The notes under the pieces: generated by a model | Told to the model about the DNA's origin: nothing | What the model saw: only the letters and a program-made list of their open reading frames with translations | Databases searched by the model: none | Translations under genes and position numbers: made by a program | Shown: positions 34,053 through 43,552 of the stretch, piece after piece | Layout of the letters: each line of letters starts with the position of its first letter | Numbering within the stretch: the stretch's first letter is position 1 | Assembly: GCF_002104795.1 (NCBI RefSeq) | Contig: NZ_NCXO01000005.1 | Location: forward strand, 62,001-126,000 | Length of the DNA stretch: 64,000 nucleotides | From: Mycolicibacillus koreensis | GTDB taxonomy: Bacteria; Actinomycetota; Actinomycetes; Mycobacteriales; Mycobacteriaceae | Direction of reading: 5' to 3'

Positions 34053-35057
34053 TCAGTCGCGCGTTTTTCTGAAGTGGCGCGGTGACCGACCGGTCCACCG
34101 TTTGAACGCATGTGTGAAGTTCGTGAGGTCCGCGTACCCGAGTTCTGCCGCGATCTCGCTTACAGACACCGATCTGTCGAGAATTCGCAGAATTGCTCGC
34201 TCCTGCAAGAACGACTGACGTAATTCTCGAAAGGTGGTCCCCTCTTCGCGCAGGCGCCGCTTCAACGTGCTCGGGGATATCGAGAGCTCGCCCGCCGTCC
34301 GGCTGATGTTCGTTTTTCCGGGATCTTTCTCGAGCAGGTCCCTTACTTTTTCGGAGACCGACGTGTCACGTCGTTGATCGAGAGTTCGCTGCAAATCGGT
34401 GACGGCAATCCGGTACGCCACAGGATCGGAGAATCGACAGACCTCCTCCAGCGTAGCCGCGGGAACGTGGACGAACGAGCTGGGGGCGTCGAAGAAGATC
34501 CGACCCGCCAACACTTCGTCATGAAGAACCCACGACTCCGGCGCTGAATGACTCAGATGCAGTTCAATATTCGGTACGGCACCCGCGAGCATGTCGAGCA
34601 GACGCAACAGCGCCAGCCCACCGTAGGTGACGGCCAGGCAGTTCAGGCCCGCGTCACCGGTGCGACCGGTGAGCCCGATCGTGAGGCCGCGTTCCGTCGA
34701 ATGGAACGACGGGCTGAGGGCTGTGGTGATCACCGGCAGATAAGCAAGCAACTCGACAACCTCGGCTACCGAGCCCGCGCTGACCAAGGGAACACTGAGT
34801 GCCCCAAAGGACGTCAGTTTGGCGTGTTCAGCGAACGCGAAACCCAGACGGGTTCCCTGATCACAATCGAAATCGGAATATATCTCCCTGAACCACCGTA
34901 AGGGGACCTGCGCGTCGCGGCCCACCAACATCGACTCGGTGACGTGCTCGCGAACCATGATGCTGCGCAGCGCAATGCTGGCGTCATGCCCCAGCGCCTC
35001 ACTGTCCAGCATCTGCAGGAAAGCCAGCGCTGGCATACCCGAGTCGTCGAGTTTCAC
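34053..35057 (-). CDS. AraC-family regulator (arabinose-binding-domain type)
   Basis: A 334-residue regulator. The N-terminal two thirds match the AraC effector domain found with PF12625-type regulators; the C-terminal 90 residues hold two helix-turn-helix units, with LSISPSTLKRRLREEG and VSEIAAELGYADLTNFTHAFKRWTG. GTG 35057 has GGGAGG just upstream. It is divergent from the ferredoxin-CYP153 operon with a 114-bp shared region, so it is the likely activator of alkane or fatty-acid hydroxylation in response to substrate. An inverted repeat (35095-35108) lies between them. Confidence 0.88.
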   Translation of the reverse strand: MKLDDSGMPALAFLQMLDSEALGHDASIALRSIMVREHVTESMLVGRDAQVPLRWFREIYSDFDCDQGTRLGFAFAEHAKLTSFGALSVPLVSAGSVAEVVELLAYLPVITTALSPSFHSTERGLTIGLTGRTGDAGLNCLAVTYGGLALLRLLDMLAGAVPNIELHLSHSAPESWVLHDEVLAGRIFFDAPSSFVHVPAATLEEVCRFSDPVAYRIAVTDLQRTLDQRRDTSVSEKVRDLLEKDPGKTNISRTAGELSISPSTLKRRLREEGTTFRELRQSFLQERAILRILDRSVSVSEIAAELGYADLTNFTHAFKRWTGRSPRHFRKTRD

Positions 35058-35094
35058 GTGCCTCCCTGCGCGTGAGCTAAAAACACAACTCTTT

Positions 35095-35108
35095 GACTCC
35101 TGCGAGTC
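35095..35108. promoter_or_regulatory. Inverted repeat between AraC and CYP153 operon
   Basis: GACTC-CTGC-GAGTC, inside a TTTGACTC context that also offers a -35-like TTGACT. It is the only clear dyad in the 114-bp divergent region. AraC proteins more often bind direct repeats, so assignment to this regulator is tentative. Confidence 0.35.
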
Positions 35109-35171
35109 TAGCGACGCTGGTCACGCGCGACAACACTAAAAAGAGAAGTTCCAGATTGAGGAGAGTTAATC

Positions 35172-35492
35172 ATGGCAGTCGTCACCTTCGTCTCTCATGA
35201 CGGCGAGAAGTACGAAGCCCCCTTGGCCGAAGGGCAGTCCTTGATGCAGATTGCGGTCAATAACGCGGTGCCCGGCATCGACGGCGATTGCGGAGGGGAA
35301 GCCGCATGCGGAACATGCCACGTGATCGTCGCTCCCGAGTGGTCGGACACGGTGGGACTCTGCGGCGCCAACGAAGAGGAGATGCTCGCGATGAACCCCG
35401 AGCGTCAGCGGACGTCGAGGCTGTCCTGCCAGATGGCCGCCTCCGAGGCATGGGATGGCTTGACGGTCGAGCTACCTGAGTTCCAGCTCTGA
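35172..35492 (+). CDS. [2Fe-2S] ferredoxin (adrenodoxin type)
   Basis: A 106-residue ferredoxin with cluster ligands C40-x5-C46-x2-C49-x36-C86, the adrenodoxin/putidaredoxin spacing. It passes electrons from the reductase (36908) to the P450 (35523). ATG 35172 follows a GAGGAG site. First gene of a compact three-gene operon; the CYP153 start lies 30 bp downstream. Soluble, 1 electron carrier. Confidence 0.95.
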   Translation: MAVVTFVSHDGEKYEAPLAEGQSLMQIAVNNAVPGIDGDCGGEAACGTCHVIVAPEWSDTVGLCGANEEEMLAMNPERQRTSRLSCQMAASEAWDGLTVELPEFQL

Positions 35493-35522
35493 AACAACGT
35501 CATGGATTTGGAGGAAACAATA

Positions 35523-36911
35523 ATGAGTATTCCCGCGGCAGTGGCCGCCAAAGCCCAGTCTGCCGTGCCTCTGGAGCTGCAAATCCGCGGCGCACACCTC
35601 TACGACAAGACACGTCGGTGGGTAACCGGAACCAATGGTAAGAAGATCTTCACCGAGACGCCCATTCCTCCGGTCGAGGACGTCGATATCGCCGACATCG
35701 ATCTCAGCAACCCGTTCCTCTACCGCCAAGGCCGCTGGAAGTCCTACTTCGAACGCGTGCGCAACGAGGCGCCGGTGCATTACCAGGCTCGCAGTCCGTT
35801 CGGCCCGTTCTGGTCGGTGACCCGCCACGCGGACATCATCGCCGTCGACAAGAACCACGAGGCTTTCTCCGCAGAGCCGTTCATCATCATCGGGAGACCG
35901 CCTCGTTTTATGGACATCGCCATGTTCATCGCGATGGATCCGCCACAACACGACTTGCAGCGCGCTTCCGTCCAAGGGGTTGTCGCGCCGAAGAACCTGC
36001 GCGAGATGGAGGGGCTGATCCGCTCGCGTGTCCAGGAAGTGCTGGACGATCTACCGGTGGATCAGCCGTTCAATTGGGTGCACCACGTCTCCATCGAACT
36101 GACAGCGCGCATGCTCGCGACCCTGCTGGACTTCCCGTACGAGCAGCGGCACAAGCTCGTGGAATGGTCGGACCTCGCCACCTCCATGGAGCAAGCCAAT
36201 GGCGGTCCTTCCGACAACGACAGAGTGTTTCGTGGCATGGTCGACATGGCGAAGGGGCTCAGCGCTCTCTGGCATGACAAGGCGGCCCGTACCGCCAACG
36301 GGGAGCGACCGGGCTTCGATCTGATCACGATGCTGCAGGCCAACGAGGACACTAAGGATCTCATCGACCGCCCGATGGAATTCCTCGGCAATTTGGTATT
36401 GCTGATCGTCGGGGGAAACGACACGACTCGCAACTCGATGAGCGGAGGGGTTCTCGCCTTGAACCAGTTCCCCGATCAGTTCGAGAAGTTGAAGGCGAAC
36501 CCTGACCTGATTCCCAACATGGTGTCCGAGATCATTCGCTGGCAGACCCCGTTGGCGTACATGCGCCGAGTCGCGAAAAAAGACATCATGTTGAACGGGC
36601 AATTCATCCGCAAGGGCGACAAGGTCGTGATGTGGTACGCCTCTGGTAACCGCGATGAGCGTGTCTTCGAGCGGGCCGATGAGTTGATCATCGATAGGAG
36701 CAACGCCCGCAATCACATCTCGTTCGGGTTCGGCGTGCACAGGTGCATGGGAAACCGACTTGCTGAGTTGCAGCTTCGAATCCTGTGGGAGGAATTGCTC
36801 CCTCGCTTTGAGAACATCGAGGTGGTCGGCGAACCCGAGTATGTGCAATCGAATTTCGTCAGGGGTATCAGCAAGCTGATGGTTCGCCTCACTCCCAGGC
36901 CGAGTGCATGA
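35523..36911 (+). CDS. Cytochrome P450, CYP153-type alkane/fatty-acid hydroxylase
   Basis: A 462-residue P450. I-helix GGNDTTRNS, ExxR (EIIRW region), and heme loop FGFGVHRCMGNRLAE with Cys408 match the CYP153 family closely (the GFGVHRCMGNRLAELQLRI run is characteristic). CYP153 enzymes hydroxylate the terminal carbon of medium-chain alkanes, alcohols or fatty acids. ATG 35523 has GGAGG 8 bp upstream; a start at 35502 is less likely. Flanked by its ferredoxin and overlapping its reductase by 4 bp (ATGA), it is a self-sufficient three-component system in organisation. Family assignment by motif is strong; chain-length preference is unknown. Confidence 0.92.
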   Translation: MSIPAAVAAKAQSAVPLELQIRGAHLYDKTRRWVTGTNGKKIFTETPIPPVEDVDIADIDLSNPFLYRQGRWKSYFERVRNEAPVHYQARSPFGPFWSVTRHADIIAVDKNHEAFSAEPFIIIGRPPRFMDIAMFIAMDPPQHDLQRASVQGVVAPKNLREMEGLIRSRVQEVLDDLPVDQPFNWVHHVSIELTARMLATLLDFPYEQRHKLVEWSDLATSMEQANGGPSDNDRVFRGMVDMAKGLSALWHDKAARTANGERPGFDLITMLQANEDTKDLIDRPMEFLGNLVLLIVGGNDTTRNSMSGGVLALNQFPDQFEKLKANPDLIPNMVSEIIRWQTPLAYMRRVAKKDIMLNGQFIRKGDKVVMWYASGNRDERVFERADELIIDRSNARNHISFGFGVHRCMGNRLAELQLRILWEELLPRFENIEVVGEPEYVQSNFVRGISKLMVRLTPRPSA

Positions 36912-38107
36912 CTCCCGAACGAGCGGTGATCGTCGGCGCGAGCCACGCCGGCGCGCAGTTGGCAGCTAATCTTCGAAGGGAGGGGTGGTCTGGGGAGGTC
37001 GTGCTCATCGGCGACGAGGGGGGACTGCCCTACCACCGGCCTCCGTTGTCGAAGGGATACCTGGCCGGCAAGAACGGCCTCGACGACCTCCTGATTCGCG
37101 GCGCTGATTTCTACGAAAAGCAGCACATTCGACTCTTGAATGCGACCGTGGAGGCGATCCACCGGAGTGCCAAGCGTGTGTCTCTGAGCACCGGCGACAC
37201 GCTGACGTACACCAAGCTCGCGTTGTGCACCGGCGCAAGGGCCAGACGACTCCCCACACCAGGGGTGGATCTTCCCGGAATTCACTACCTGCGTACCGCT
37301 GCAGACGTCGAGTTGATCCGTGCCGCCGCCACACCGGGTCGGAGGGTTGTGATCGTGGGCGGCGGTTACATCGGGTTGGAAACGGCGGCCTCGCTGTGTT
37401 CGCTCGGCATGAACGTCACCGTCCTCGAGGCAACCGAGCGTGTACTCGAAAGGGTCACCGCGCCGGAGGTTTCCGCGTTTTACACGCGAATCCACCGCGG
37501 CGAGGGAGTGGAGATCCGAACACACGCCCTCGTCGAAGCCTTCTCCGGTAACGGTGGGGTGCAGGAGGTCGTGCTGGCTGACGGCGAATCGATCCCCGCC
37601 GACTTGGTCATCGTCGGCGTCGGTGTGGTGCCGAACACCGAGCTCGCCTCGGCCGCAGGATTATCCGTCGACAACGGCATCGTGATCGACGACCAGGCCC
37701 GCACCAGCGACCCCGACATCGTGGCCGCCGGCGACTGCACGAGCCACACCATGGCTCGATACGGCTCGCGTATTCGTTTGGAATCCGTATCGAGCGCCGG
37801 CGAGCAGGCCAAGATCGCTGCGGCGACAATCTGCGGAAAACACAGCGCAATCGCTGCGCTTCCGTGGTTCTGGTCCGACCAGTACGATCTCAAACTCCAG
37901 ATTGCCGGTCTCAACGCCGGATACGACGAACTGTTGCTCAGTGGTGACCCGTCGCGTGACCGTGACTTCAGCTGCTTCTACTTCCGCGAGGGCGAACTCA
38001 TCGCCGCCGACTGCGTCAATCGTCCTCGCGATTTCATGTCCAGTAAGCGGGCCATCAGCCAGCAGCTCCGAGTTGACCGCTCAGAGCTCCTCGCCGGCTC
38101 GATCTGA
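36908..38107 (+). CDS. NAD(P)H-ferredoxin reductase (putidaredoxin/rhodocoxin reductase type)
   Basis: A 399-residue FAD-dependent reductase: FAD Rossmann motif VGASHAGAQLA, NAD motif VGGGYIGLETAASL, and the third FAD motif VAAGDCTSH. It reduces the operon's ferredoxin. Start overlaps the P450 stop (ATGA). It ends 16 bp before a convergent TetR gene with no obvious terminator. It may also serve the P450 at 5.5 kb, which lacks partners of its own. Confidence 0.95.
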   Translation: MTPERAVIVGASHAGAQLAANLRREGWSGEVVLIGDEGGLPYHRPPLSKGYLAGKNGLDDLLIRGADFYEKQHIRLLNATVEAIHRSAKRVSLSTGDTLTYTKLALCTGARARRLPTPGVDLPGIHYLRTAADVELIRAAATPGRRVVIVGGGYIGLETAASLCSLGMNVTVLEATERVLERVTAPEVSAFYTRIHRGEGVEIRTHALVEAFSGNGGVQEVVLADGESIPADLVIVGVGVVPNTELASAAGLSVDNGIVIDDQARTSDPDIVAAGDCTSHTMARYGSRIRLESVSSAGEQAKIAAATICGKHSAIAALPWFWSDQYDLKLQIAGLNAGYDELLLSGDPSRDRDFSCFYFREGELIAADCVNRPRDFMSSKRAISQQLRVDRSELLAGSI

Positions 38108-38123
38108 CACGAGAGCTTGCTGG

Positions 38124-38744
38124 CTACAAACTGTGGACAACTCCCAGGTACCTGAGTGCTACGCGGGAGATCCGCTCACCGGTGGTGGCGATGTCCGCGG
38201 CGGGGAGTACAACATGACTCACTGTCAGTCGCACCAGAACATCTGCGACCTCCTCAACGTCTTCGGGATCGAGATCGTCGAAGTGGTCGTTAAACCACGT
38301 GATCAGAGCCGCGGAGCAGAGCTGAAGCAGGGAAGCCGACGTCGGCAGAAGAGGTAGGACTCCAGTAGACGACGAGCCACCGCGATCATTCCCCGAAGCG
38401 TTGGACGTCAGAACTGCCTTGAGGAGCGGGCTGTCTTCTGCTTCACAGAGGGTGAATTGCACCGCTGCGGTGATGCCGCCCCGCACGTCGCCCACGTGTT
38501 CGGCAAGGACGGCAAGAATGCCTTCCATAAAGCGCTGGCCCTCCGACACCACAAGCGCGTCGCCGAGCCCCTGTTTGTCGCCGAACTCTTTGTACAACGT
38601 CGGGCGGGAGACGCCGACCGATTCGGCAACCTCGCTCATCCGGACCTGATCCCAGCCCTTCTCGATGGCGAGTTCTCGTGTCGCCCTCAAAACCTTTTCG
38701 CGCACATGCCGGCGGAAAGACACCCGCACTGGTTCAGTTGGCAT
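38124..38744 (-). CDS. TetR-family regulator
   Basis: A 206-residue TetR protein: helix-turn-helix in residues 13-60 (KVLRATRELAIEKGW, then VRMSEVAESVGVSRPTLYKEFGDKQG). It converges on the CYP153 operon end and is the last of four minus-strand genes starting at 40819. ATG 38744 has only a weak ribosome site. The close link to the P450 system suggests an alkane- or acyl-responsive regulator, but its target is not evident from nearby dyads. Confidence 0.88.
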   Translation of the reverse strand: MPTEPVRVSFRRHVREKVLRATRELAIEKGWDQVRMSEVAESVGVSRPTLYKEFGDKQGLGDALVVSEGQRFMEGILAVLAEHVGDVRGGITAAVQFTLCEAEDSPLLKAVLTSNASGNDRGGSSSTGVLPLLPTSASLLQLCSAALITWFNDHFDDLDPEDVEEVADVLVRLTVSHVVLPAADIATTGERISRVALRYLGVVHSL

Positions 38745-38795
38745 AGGAGCAGGATAGGCGCCAGCCCTACATGGGCAGTCAACCGACAGCAGGGT

Positions 38796-39707
38796 TCATA
38801 TGGTCCTGTCGAGGAATTCGACGACCGCCGTCGAGAATGCGTCGTTGTTGTCGCCGGCAATCATGTGTCCCGCGCCCGACACGTCAACGGTTTGCGCGTG
38901 CGGAACGACGGTCAGGAAATGCCTTACTGTCTCTTCGGAGACGATGTCAGATAGTAGGCCCCGGACCAGCAGCGTTGGCGCGGACACCTGCCGCGCACCA
39001 TCGAGAAGGAAGGCGCTCATCATCTCGAAGTACTCAGCGCCCTCGTCTGGATCACCCTGCAGGAACTGGAAATTCGACGTCACGAAGGCTGGATCCCATC
39101 GCCAGGACCAGCGACCGTCTTCGCGACGGGCGAGGACTTTTCGGAGCCCGTCGAGGTTTTCGGGGCGAGGGCGGTGCGGGTTGTAGGCGGCGATCACGTC
39201 AGCGGCCGACTCTAGGCTGTCGAAACCTTCGGGGTGTGCCGACATGAACGCTACGACTCGTCGGGCGCCGTCCATCTCCATTCTCGGAGTGACGTCAACC
39301 AGCACGACGGCCTGCCATAGATCCGGCGGGGCGAGCAAGTGTGTTCCGAGAATGGTCAACCCGCCCAGAGATGCGCCGATCGCGGCGACGGGGCGGCCGG
39401 AATCGGCGTATGAGCGCACGGCCAATAGGTCGGACCCCAGCCGGTCCATGTCGTAGCGTCCGTCGGGGTCCCAGTCGCTGTCCCCGTGTCCCCTGGTGTC
39501 GTACGCGGCCACCGTGTATCCCCGCTGGTGCAGGCGTTGGGCGGTGACGTCCCAGGCGTGTCGGCTTTGACCGCCGCCGTGAAGGAGCAACACGACCGCC
39601 CGCGGTGCGTCACAGTGGTAGAGGTCGACGGCCAGCGCCAGCCCGTCTGCCGTGGGCACGCGCTCGACCACAGGAGCCGACGAATCGCCTGTTCTCTTTG
39701 CCGACAT
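38796..39707 (-). CDS. Alpha/beta hydrolase
   Basis: A 303-residue alpha/beta-hydrolase-1 enzyme: LLHGGGQSRHAWD oxyanion region, YDTRGHGDSDW, nucleophile elbow GASLGG, and terminal His in SGAGHMIAGD. ATG 39707 coincides with the stop of the upstream thioesterase gene. The family includes esterases, lactonases and C-C hydrolases; the GASLGG elbow does not separate these. Follows a thioesterase in the same operon, so it may act on acyl-CoA-derived or ester intermediates. Confidence 0.88.
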   Translation of the reverse strand: MSAKRTGDSSAPVVERVPTADGLALAVDLYHCDAPRAVVLLLHGGGQSRHAWDVTAQRLHQRGYTVAAYDTRGHGDSDWDPDGRYDMDRLGSDLLAVRSYADSGRPVAAIGASLGGLTILGTHLLAPPDLWQAVVLVDVTPRMEMDGARRVVAFMSAHPEGFDSLESAADVIAAYNPHRPRPENLDGLRKVLARREDGRWSWRWDPAFVTSNFQFLQGDPDEGAEYFEMMSAFLLDGARQVSAPTLLVRGLLSDIVSEETVRHFLTVVPHAQTVDVSGAGHMIAGDNNDAFSTAVVEFLDRTI

Positions 39708-40144
39708 CAGGAGCTCGTCTTCGGTGCGACGACGGTGACGGTTCCCTGGGCCGCACACACCGCTCTGCCGTCGTTGCAGATGTCGATCCGCGCCACCCCG
39801 CTGGTTCTGCCCAGCGCGATGATCTCAGCTGTGGCTACACAGGTGCCGCTGGAGACCGGACGAAGCAGATTCAGTTTGAACTCCGTTGTCGCGACCCAAG
39901 ATCCCAGTGGAATCACGGGATAAAACACCACGCCGAGGCAGTGGTCGACCATGGCCGATAAGCAGCCCCCATGCAGGTTGCCGAACGGCGTCTTCAGGTC
40001 GTCGCGTGCGTCCATCTCCGCGACGAGCCGTCCCGCAGCGAATTCGGTGTGACGGAAGCCGAGGTAACCGGCCAACCCGCCCGTGGTTTCTGCTGCGCTC
40101 TTGAGTTGCTCAGCGACCTGTTCGTTGAACGTGGTGAATTGCAC
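39707..40144 (-). CDS. PaaI-type hotdog thioesterase
   Basis: A 145-residue hotdog thioesterase with the PaaI/4HBT signature GNLHGGCLSAMVDHCLG, giving the catalytic Asn/Gly and helix nucleophile region, and TEFKLNLLRPV. It cleaves acyl-CoA, often aryl- or branched ones, to recover CoA. GTG 40144 follows GGAGGG. Lies 46 bp after the TetR gene 40190 and directly joined to the hydrolase gene. Confidence 0.9.
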   Translation of the reverse strand: MQFTTFNEQVAEQLKSAAETTGGLAGYLGFRHTEFAAGRLVAEMDARDDLKTPFGNLHGGCLSAMVDHCLGVVFYPVIPLGSWVATTEFKLNLLRPVSSGTCVATAEIIALGRTSGVARIDICNDGRAVCAAQGTVTVVAPKTSS

Positions 40145-40189
40145 AGGCCCTCCTACCTCATCTGCCGTCGAGACATTACTCCATAGATG

Positions 40190-40819
40190 TCACATCGGTC
40201 GAGCGTGGTCACCCGCCAGGATCGCCGGAAGGAGAAACCTCGACAGAAACGCCCGGAGTCCGTCACGACTGCGCTCCCGCGGCCCTCGAACAGTCAGCAG
40301 GCTCAGTATCGTGCGGACAACCCACTCGGCGGCGTCGTCGACGGAGACGCCCGGTTCCACGCAACTCCAGTGTCTGGTGAAGATGGGACGCAGAAATTCG
40401 GTGACGATTTCGAAGAGGGACGTCGAGGTCCCCGCCGCGAGACCCACGCCGGCTAGTTCCTCGTCGCTGCCGAACAACAATCCGATGATCTCTTCGCGGC
40501 GCGCGGCCTCAACCGTGTATTCCACGAAGTCGACGAGCGCGGAGCCCAGGTCGGCGTGCGCCGCGATCCGCGGGCTGATGCGGTCGAGATAGCGCTCGGC
40601 GGCGCGAATGATGACGCCCGACATCACCGCCTCCCGACTGGGGAAGTAGCGATACACCGTTGCCCTGGACACACCCGCTGTTCTGCCGATGTCCTCCATA
40701 GTCGTGCCCACCACACCGCAACTCTCGAGGCACCGCTCGGCAGCATCGAGCAACCGGTCGCGAGCGGACCCACGATCTGTCGGCGCGGCGGCGCCCCATC
40801 TCAACAACCTCGTCGACAC
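40190..40819 (-). CDS. TetR-family regulator, divergent from the thiolase operon
   Basis: A 209-residue TetR protein: helix-turn-helix with RLLDAAERCLESCGV and TMEDIGRTAGVSRATVYRYFPSREAV. GTG 40819 is chosen for standard N-terminal length; the frame stays open to 40876. Divergent from the thiolase-like gene at 40916 across about 96 bp, where TGACTTG (40851-40857) and CAAGTCA (40890-40896) form widely spaced matching arms. It likely controls both directions. Confidence 0.88.
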   Translation of the reverse strand: MSTRLLRWGAAAPTDRGSARDRLLDAAERCLESCGVVGTTMEDIGRTAGVSRATVYRYFPSREAVMSGVIIRAAERYLDRISPRIAAHADLGSALVDFVEYTVEAARREEIIGLLFGSDEELAGVGLAAGTSTSLFEIVTEFLRPIFTRHWSCVEPGVSVDDAAEWVVRTILSLLTVRGPRERSRDGLRAFLSRFLLPAILAGDHARPM

Positions 40820-40915
40820 ACAGCCAGTATGCCGCGCGCGCACACCATTGTGACTTGCCCACGCACATGACACCATCGCAGTTATGTCTCAAGTCAGCCC
40901 CGTGGCCCTGAGCGG

Positions 40916-42421
40916 ATGCCGATGCCGATGTTGGTAGAAGCGCGTACCCCGGTTGTCGTCGGCGTGGGCGAAGTTACCCATCGCGGGAACGACTTCGTGG
41001 ACCCGATCGACTTGGCGGTAGAAGCCGCACGCCGCGCGGTCAAAGACGCAGGTCGCCCGGTCGAGCGGCGCATCGACACCGTCGCGACTCCCGGCATCCT
41101 GGTCATACCGCGCGACAATCCCGCCAGCAGGATCGCCGAAGCGATGCACATCAGTCCCGCCCGCCGCATCAGCTGTCCCGTCGGCGGAAACACCCCGCAG
41201 TATCTCGTCGAGGTGTTGGGTGGCGAAATACGCGAAGGCCGTGCAGATGTCGTCCTGGTCGTCGGGGCGGAGAGCGGGCATTCCGCACGCAAGCTTCAGG
41301 GCAGGGCACTTCTCGACTCGCCGCCCCCACCCCGCTCCGGCGACGAATCCCTGGGCGACGCCCGCCCCGGGCTGAGTCAAGCCGAATTGTCGGTGGGTCT
41401 GAGTTGGCCGCACGAGGTGTATCCCATCTTCGAGTCCGCGATCGCCGCGCGCCACGGCCGCGACTTCGATGCTCAACGGGAGTGGCTGGGCACGCTGATG
41501 GCACCGTTCACAGCCGAGGCGGCACGCCATCCGGAACAGGCCTGGTTCCCACGCGCACGAAGTGCCACCGAACTCAGCGAAGTCACCGCGGAAAACCGCA
41601 TGGTCTGCTTGCCCTATCCCAAGTTGCTCAACAGCATCATGTCCGTCGACATGGCTGCCGCCTTCATTCTCATGGCGGCCGAGGTGGCGGACGAATTGGG
41701 CGTCGCGCGCGATCGTTGGGTCTTTCCCTGGTCAGCAGCGACTTGCAACGACGTGTACTTCCCCGTGGAACGGCCGGACCTCAGTCGCTCATCGGGTATC
41801 GAGGTAGCGGCACGGAAGGCTCTCAATGCGGGGCGGTTGACCATCGACGACATCCGGTGGTTCGATCTCTACTCCTGCTTCCCGTCGGCAATTGAGATGA
41901 CTGCCGAGGCTCTCGACTTGGACCCCCTCGACGACAGAGGCCTCACAGTAACCGGAGGCCTGCCGTATCACGGCGGTCCCGGAAACAATTACGTCAGCCA
42001 CTCGATCGTTGAGATGGTCCGACGGTGTAGACGCGACCCAACCGATGTCGGACTCGTCACCGGCCTCGGGTGGTATTCGACGAAGCATTCGGTCGGTCTG
42101 TGGTCGGCCACCCCGCCACCAACCGGGTGGCGACTGCTCGACACGGCGGTCGAGCAAGCTCAGATCGATTCATCGAGGTTGGGTGTCGCAGGCGTCGACG
42201 AGGCGACCGGTTGCGCGACAGTGGACGGATACACCGTCGTCTACGACCGAGACGGGCAACCTCGATGGACTCCGATCATCGCGCACCTGTCCGACGGGCG
42301 AAGAGTCGTCGCACGCAGCGACGATCCGCAGATTGCCGAGGCGATGGGCGGGGAAATGTATGTAGGTAAAACGGTGTGCCTCCGAAACACAGGGTCGTTC
42401 ACCGGATTCGAGCTTCCATGA
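40916..42421 (+). CDS. Thiolase-like acetyl-CoA acetyltransferase
   Basis: A 501-residue thiolase-superfamily protein: TPVVVGVGEVTHRG opening, SCPVGGNTPQY at the nucleophile-Cys site, FDLYSCFPSAIEM, and GGPGNNYVSHSIVEM in place of the GHP loop. The last ~90 residues form an extra beta domain (TVVYDRDGQPRWTPI) as in TLP-type thiolase-like proteins. Mycobacteria carry several of these; they may cleave or form acyl-CoA bonds. Three nearby ATGs (40916, 40922, 40928) make the exact start uncertain. Its stop overlaps the alcohol dehydrogenase start. Confidence 0.85.
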   Translation: MPMPMLVEARTPVVVGVGEVTHRGNDFVDPIDLAVEAARRAVKDAGRPVERRIDTVATPGILVIPRDNPASRIAEAMHISPARRISCPVGGNTPQYLVEVLGGEIREGRADVVLVVGAESGHSARKLQGRALLDSPPPPRSGDESLGDARPGLSQAELSVGLSWPHEVYPIFESAIAARHGRDFDAQREWLGTLMAPFTAEAARHPEQAWFPRARSATELSEVTAENRMVCLPYPKLLNSIMSVDMAAAFILMAAEVADELGVARDRWVFPWSAATCNDVYFPVERPDLSRSSGIEVAARKALNAGRLTIDDIRWFDLYSCFPSAIEMTAEALDLDPLDDRGLTVTGGLPYHGGPGNNYVSHSIVEMVRRCRRDPTDVGLVTGLGWYSTKHSVGLWSATPPPTGWRLLDTAVEQAQIDSSRLGVAGVDEATGCATVDGYTVVYDRDGQPRWTPIIAHLSDGRRVVARSDDPQIAEAMGGEMYVGKTVCLRNTGSFTGFELP

Positions 42422-43518
42422 TCGCCGAGGCGATGGTGCTGACCGGACCGCGGAGTCTGCAGCGGCGCCAGATGATCATCCCCGACGTCGGCGACCGGGG
42501 TGCGATCCTGCGAGTTGAAGCATGCGGTCTGTGCGGAACAGATCACGAACAATTCACCGGACACCTGCCTGCCGGCTTCTCATTCGTTCCAGGGCACGAA
42601 ATCGTCGGCATCGTCGAACATGTCGGCGCTGCGGCCGGCCAACGCTGGGGTGTACAAGCCGGCCAGCGCGTGGCCGTTGAGGTGTTCCGGTCCTGCCGAG
42701 ACTGCCCCGAGTGCCGCCGCGGCGAATACCGGCGGTGCGCGGTGAACGGCATCGCCACCATGTTCGGGTTCGTCGACGTGGAGATCGGCGCGGGCTTATG
42801 GGGCGGATACGCCACCCATGTGGAGCTTCCGTGGGACGCGATGCTGCTCCCGATTGCCGAAGACATGGACCCCGTTCTCGCCACGTTGTTCAACCCTCTC
42901 GGGGCCGGTATCCAATGGGGGGCGACTCTTCCCGACACCAAGGCCGGGGACGTCGTAGCGATCCTGGGGCCCGGCATCCGCGGAATCTGTGCGGCGGTGG
43001 CGGCCAAAGAGGCGGGAGCCGCGTTCGTCGCGATGACCGGCGTCGGCCCACGCGACGAACAACGACTGGCCATCGCCAGATCATTCGGTGTCGACCTGCC
43101 CATCGATGTATCGCAGGACGATGCAGCGACCGCGCTTCAGCGTGAGACAGGCGGACGGCTTGCCGACGTGGTCGTCGACGTCACCGCCAAAGCACCCTCC
43201 GCGTTCGCCGATGCCGTCGGCCTTGCCAGGCCCGGCGGCACAATTGTGGTGGCCGGCACCCGCGGAGGAGGCGGCGCGCCCCGGTTTGAACCAGACTTGT
43301 TGGTCTATAAAGAATTACACGTCGTAGGCGCACTCGGCGTGGAGTATCCCGCCTACCGGGCAGCCCTCGAGATTCTCGCCATGGGCCGCTGGCCGTTCGA
43401 CCGGATCACCAGAGAATCAACCGGATTCGCTGGGCTCGCACAGCTGCTCACTTCGCTTGCAGATGAAAGTGCCCGATCAAGTGGGGCGCTCCACAACGTC
43501 TTTTTGCCCACGCCCTAA
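42418..43518 (+). CDS. Zinc-dependent alcohol dehydrogenase (MDR superfamily)
   Basis: A 366-residue medium-chain dehydrogenase. Catalytic zinc ligands C39 (CGLCGTD) and H60-E61 (PGHE); structural zinc ligands C93, C96, C99 and C107. The Rossmann segment is altered to ILGPGIRGICAAVAA instead of GxGxxG. ATG 42418 overlaps the thiolase stop (ATGA). It would oxidise a primary or secondary alcohol, for example one made by the CYP153 system upstream; that link is inference. Confidence 0.9.
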   Translation: MIAEAMVLTGPRSLQRRQMIIPDVGDRGAILRVEACGLCGTDHEQFTGHLPAGFSFVPGHEIVGIVEHVGAAAGQRWGVQAGQRVAVEVFRSCRDCPECRRGEYRRCAVNGIATMFGFVDVEIGAGLWGGYATHVELPWDAMLLPIAEDMDPVLATLFNPLGAGIQWGATLPDTKAGDVVAILGPGIRGICAAVAAKEAGAAFVAMTGVGPRDEQRLAIARSFGVDLPIDVSQDDAATALQRETGGRLADVVVDVTAKAPSAFADAVGLARPGGTIVVAGTRGGGGAPRFEPDLLVYKELHVVGALGVEYPAYRAALEILAMGRWPFDRITRESTGFAGLAQLLTSLADESARSSGALHNVFLPTP

Positions 43519-43552
43519 CGGCGGTGCAGAGGTTCAACAGAGAGGGCCACCC

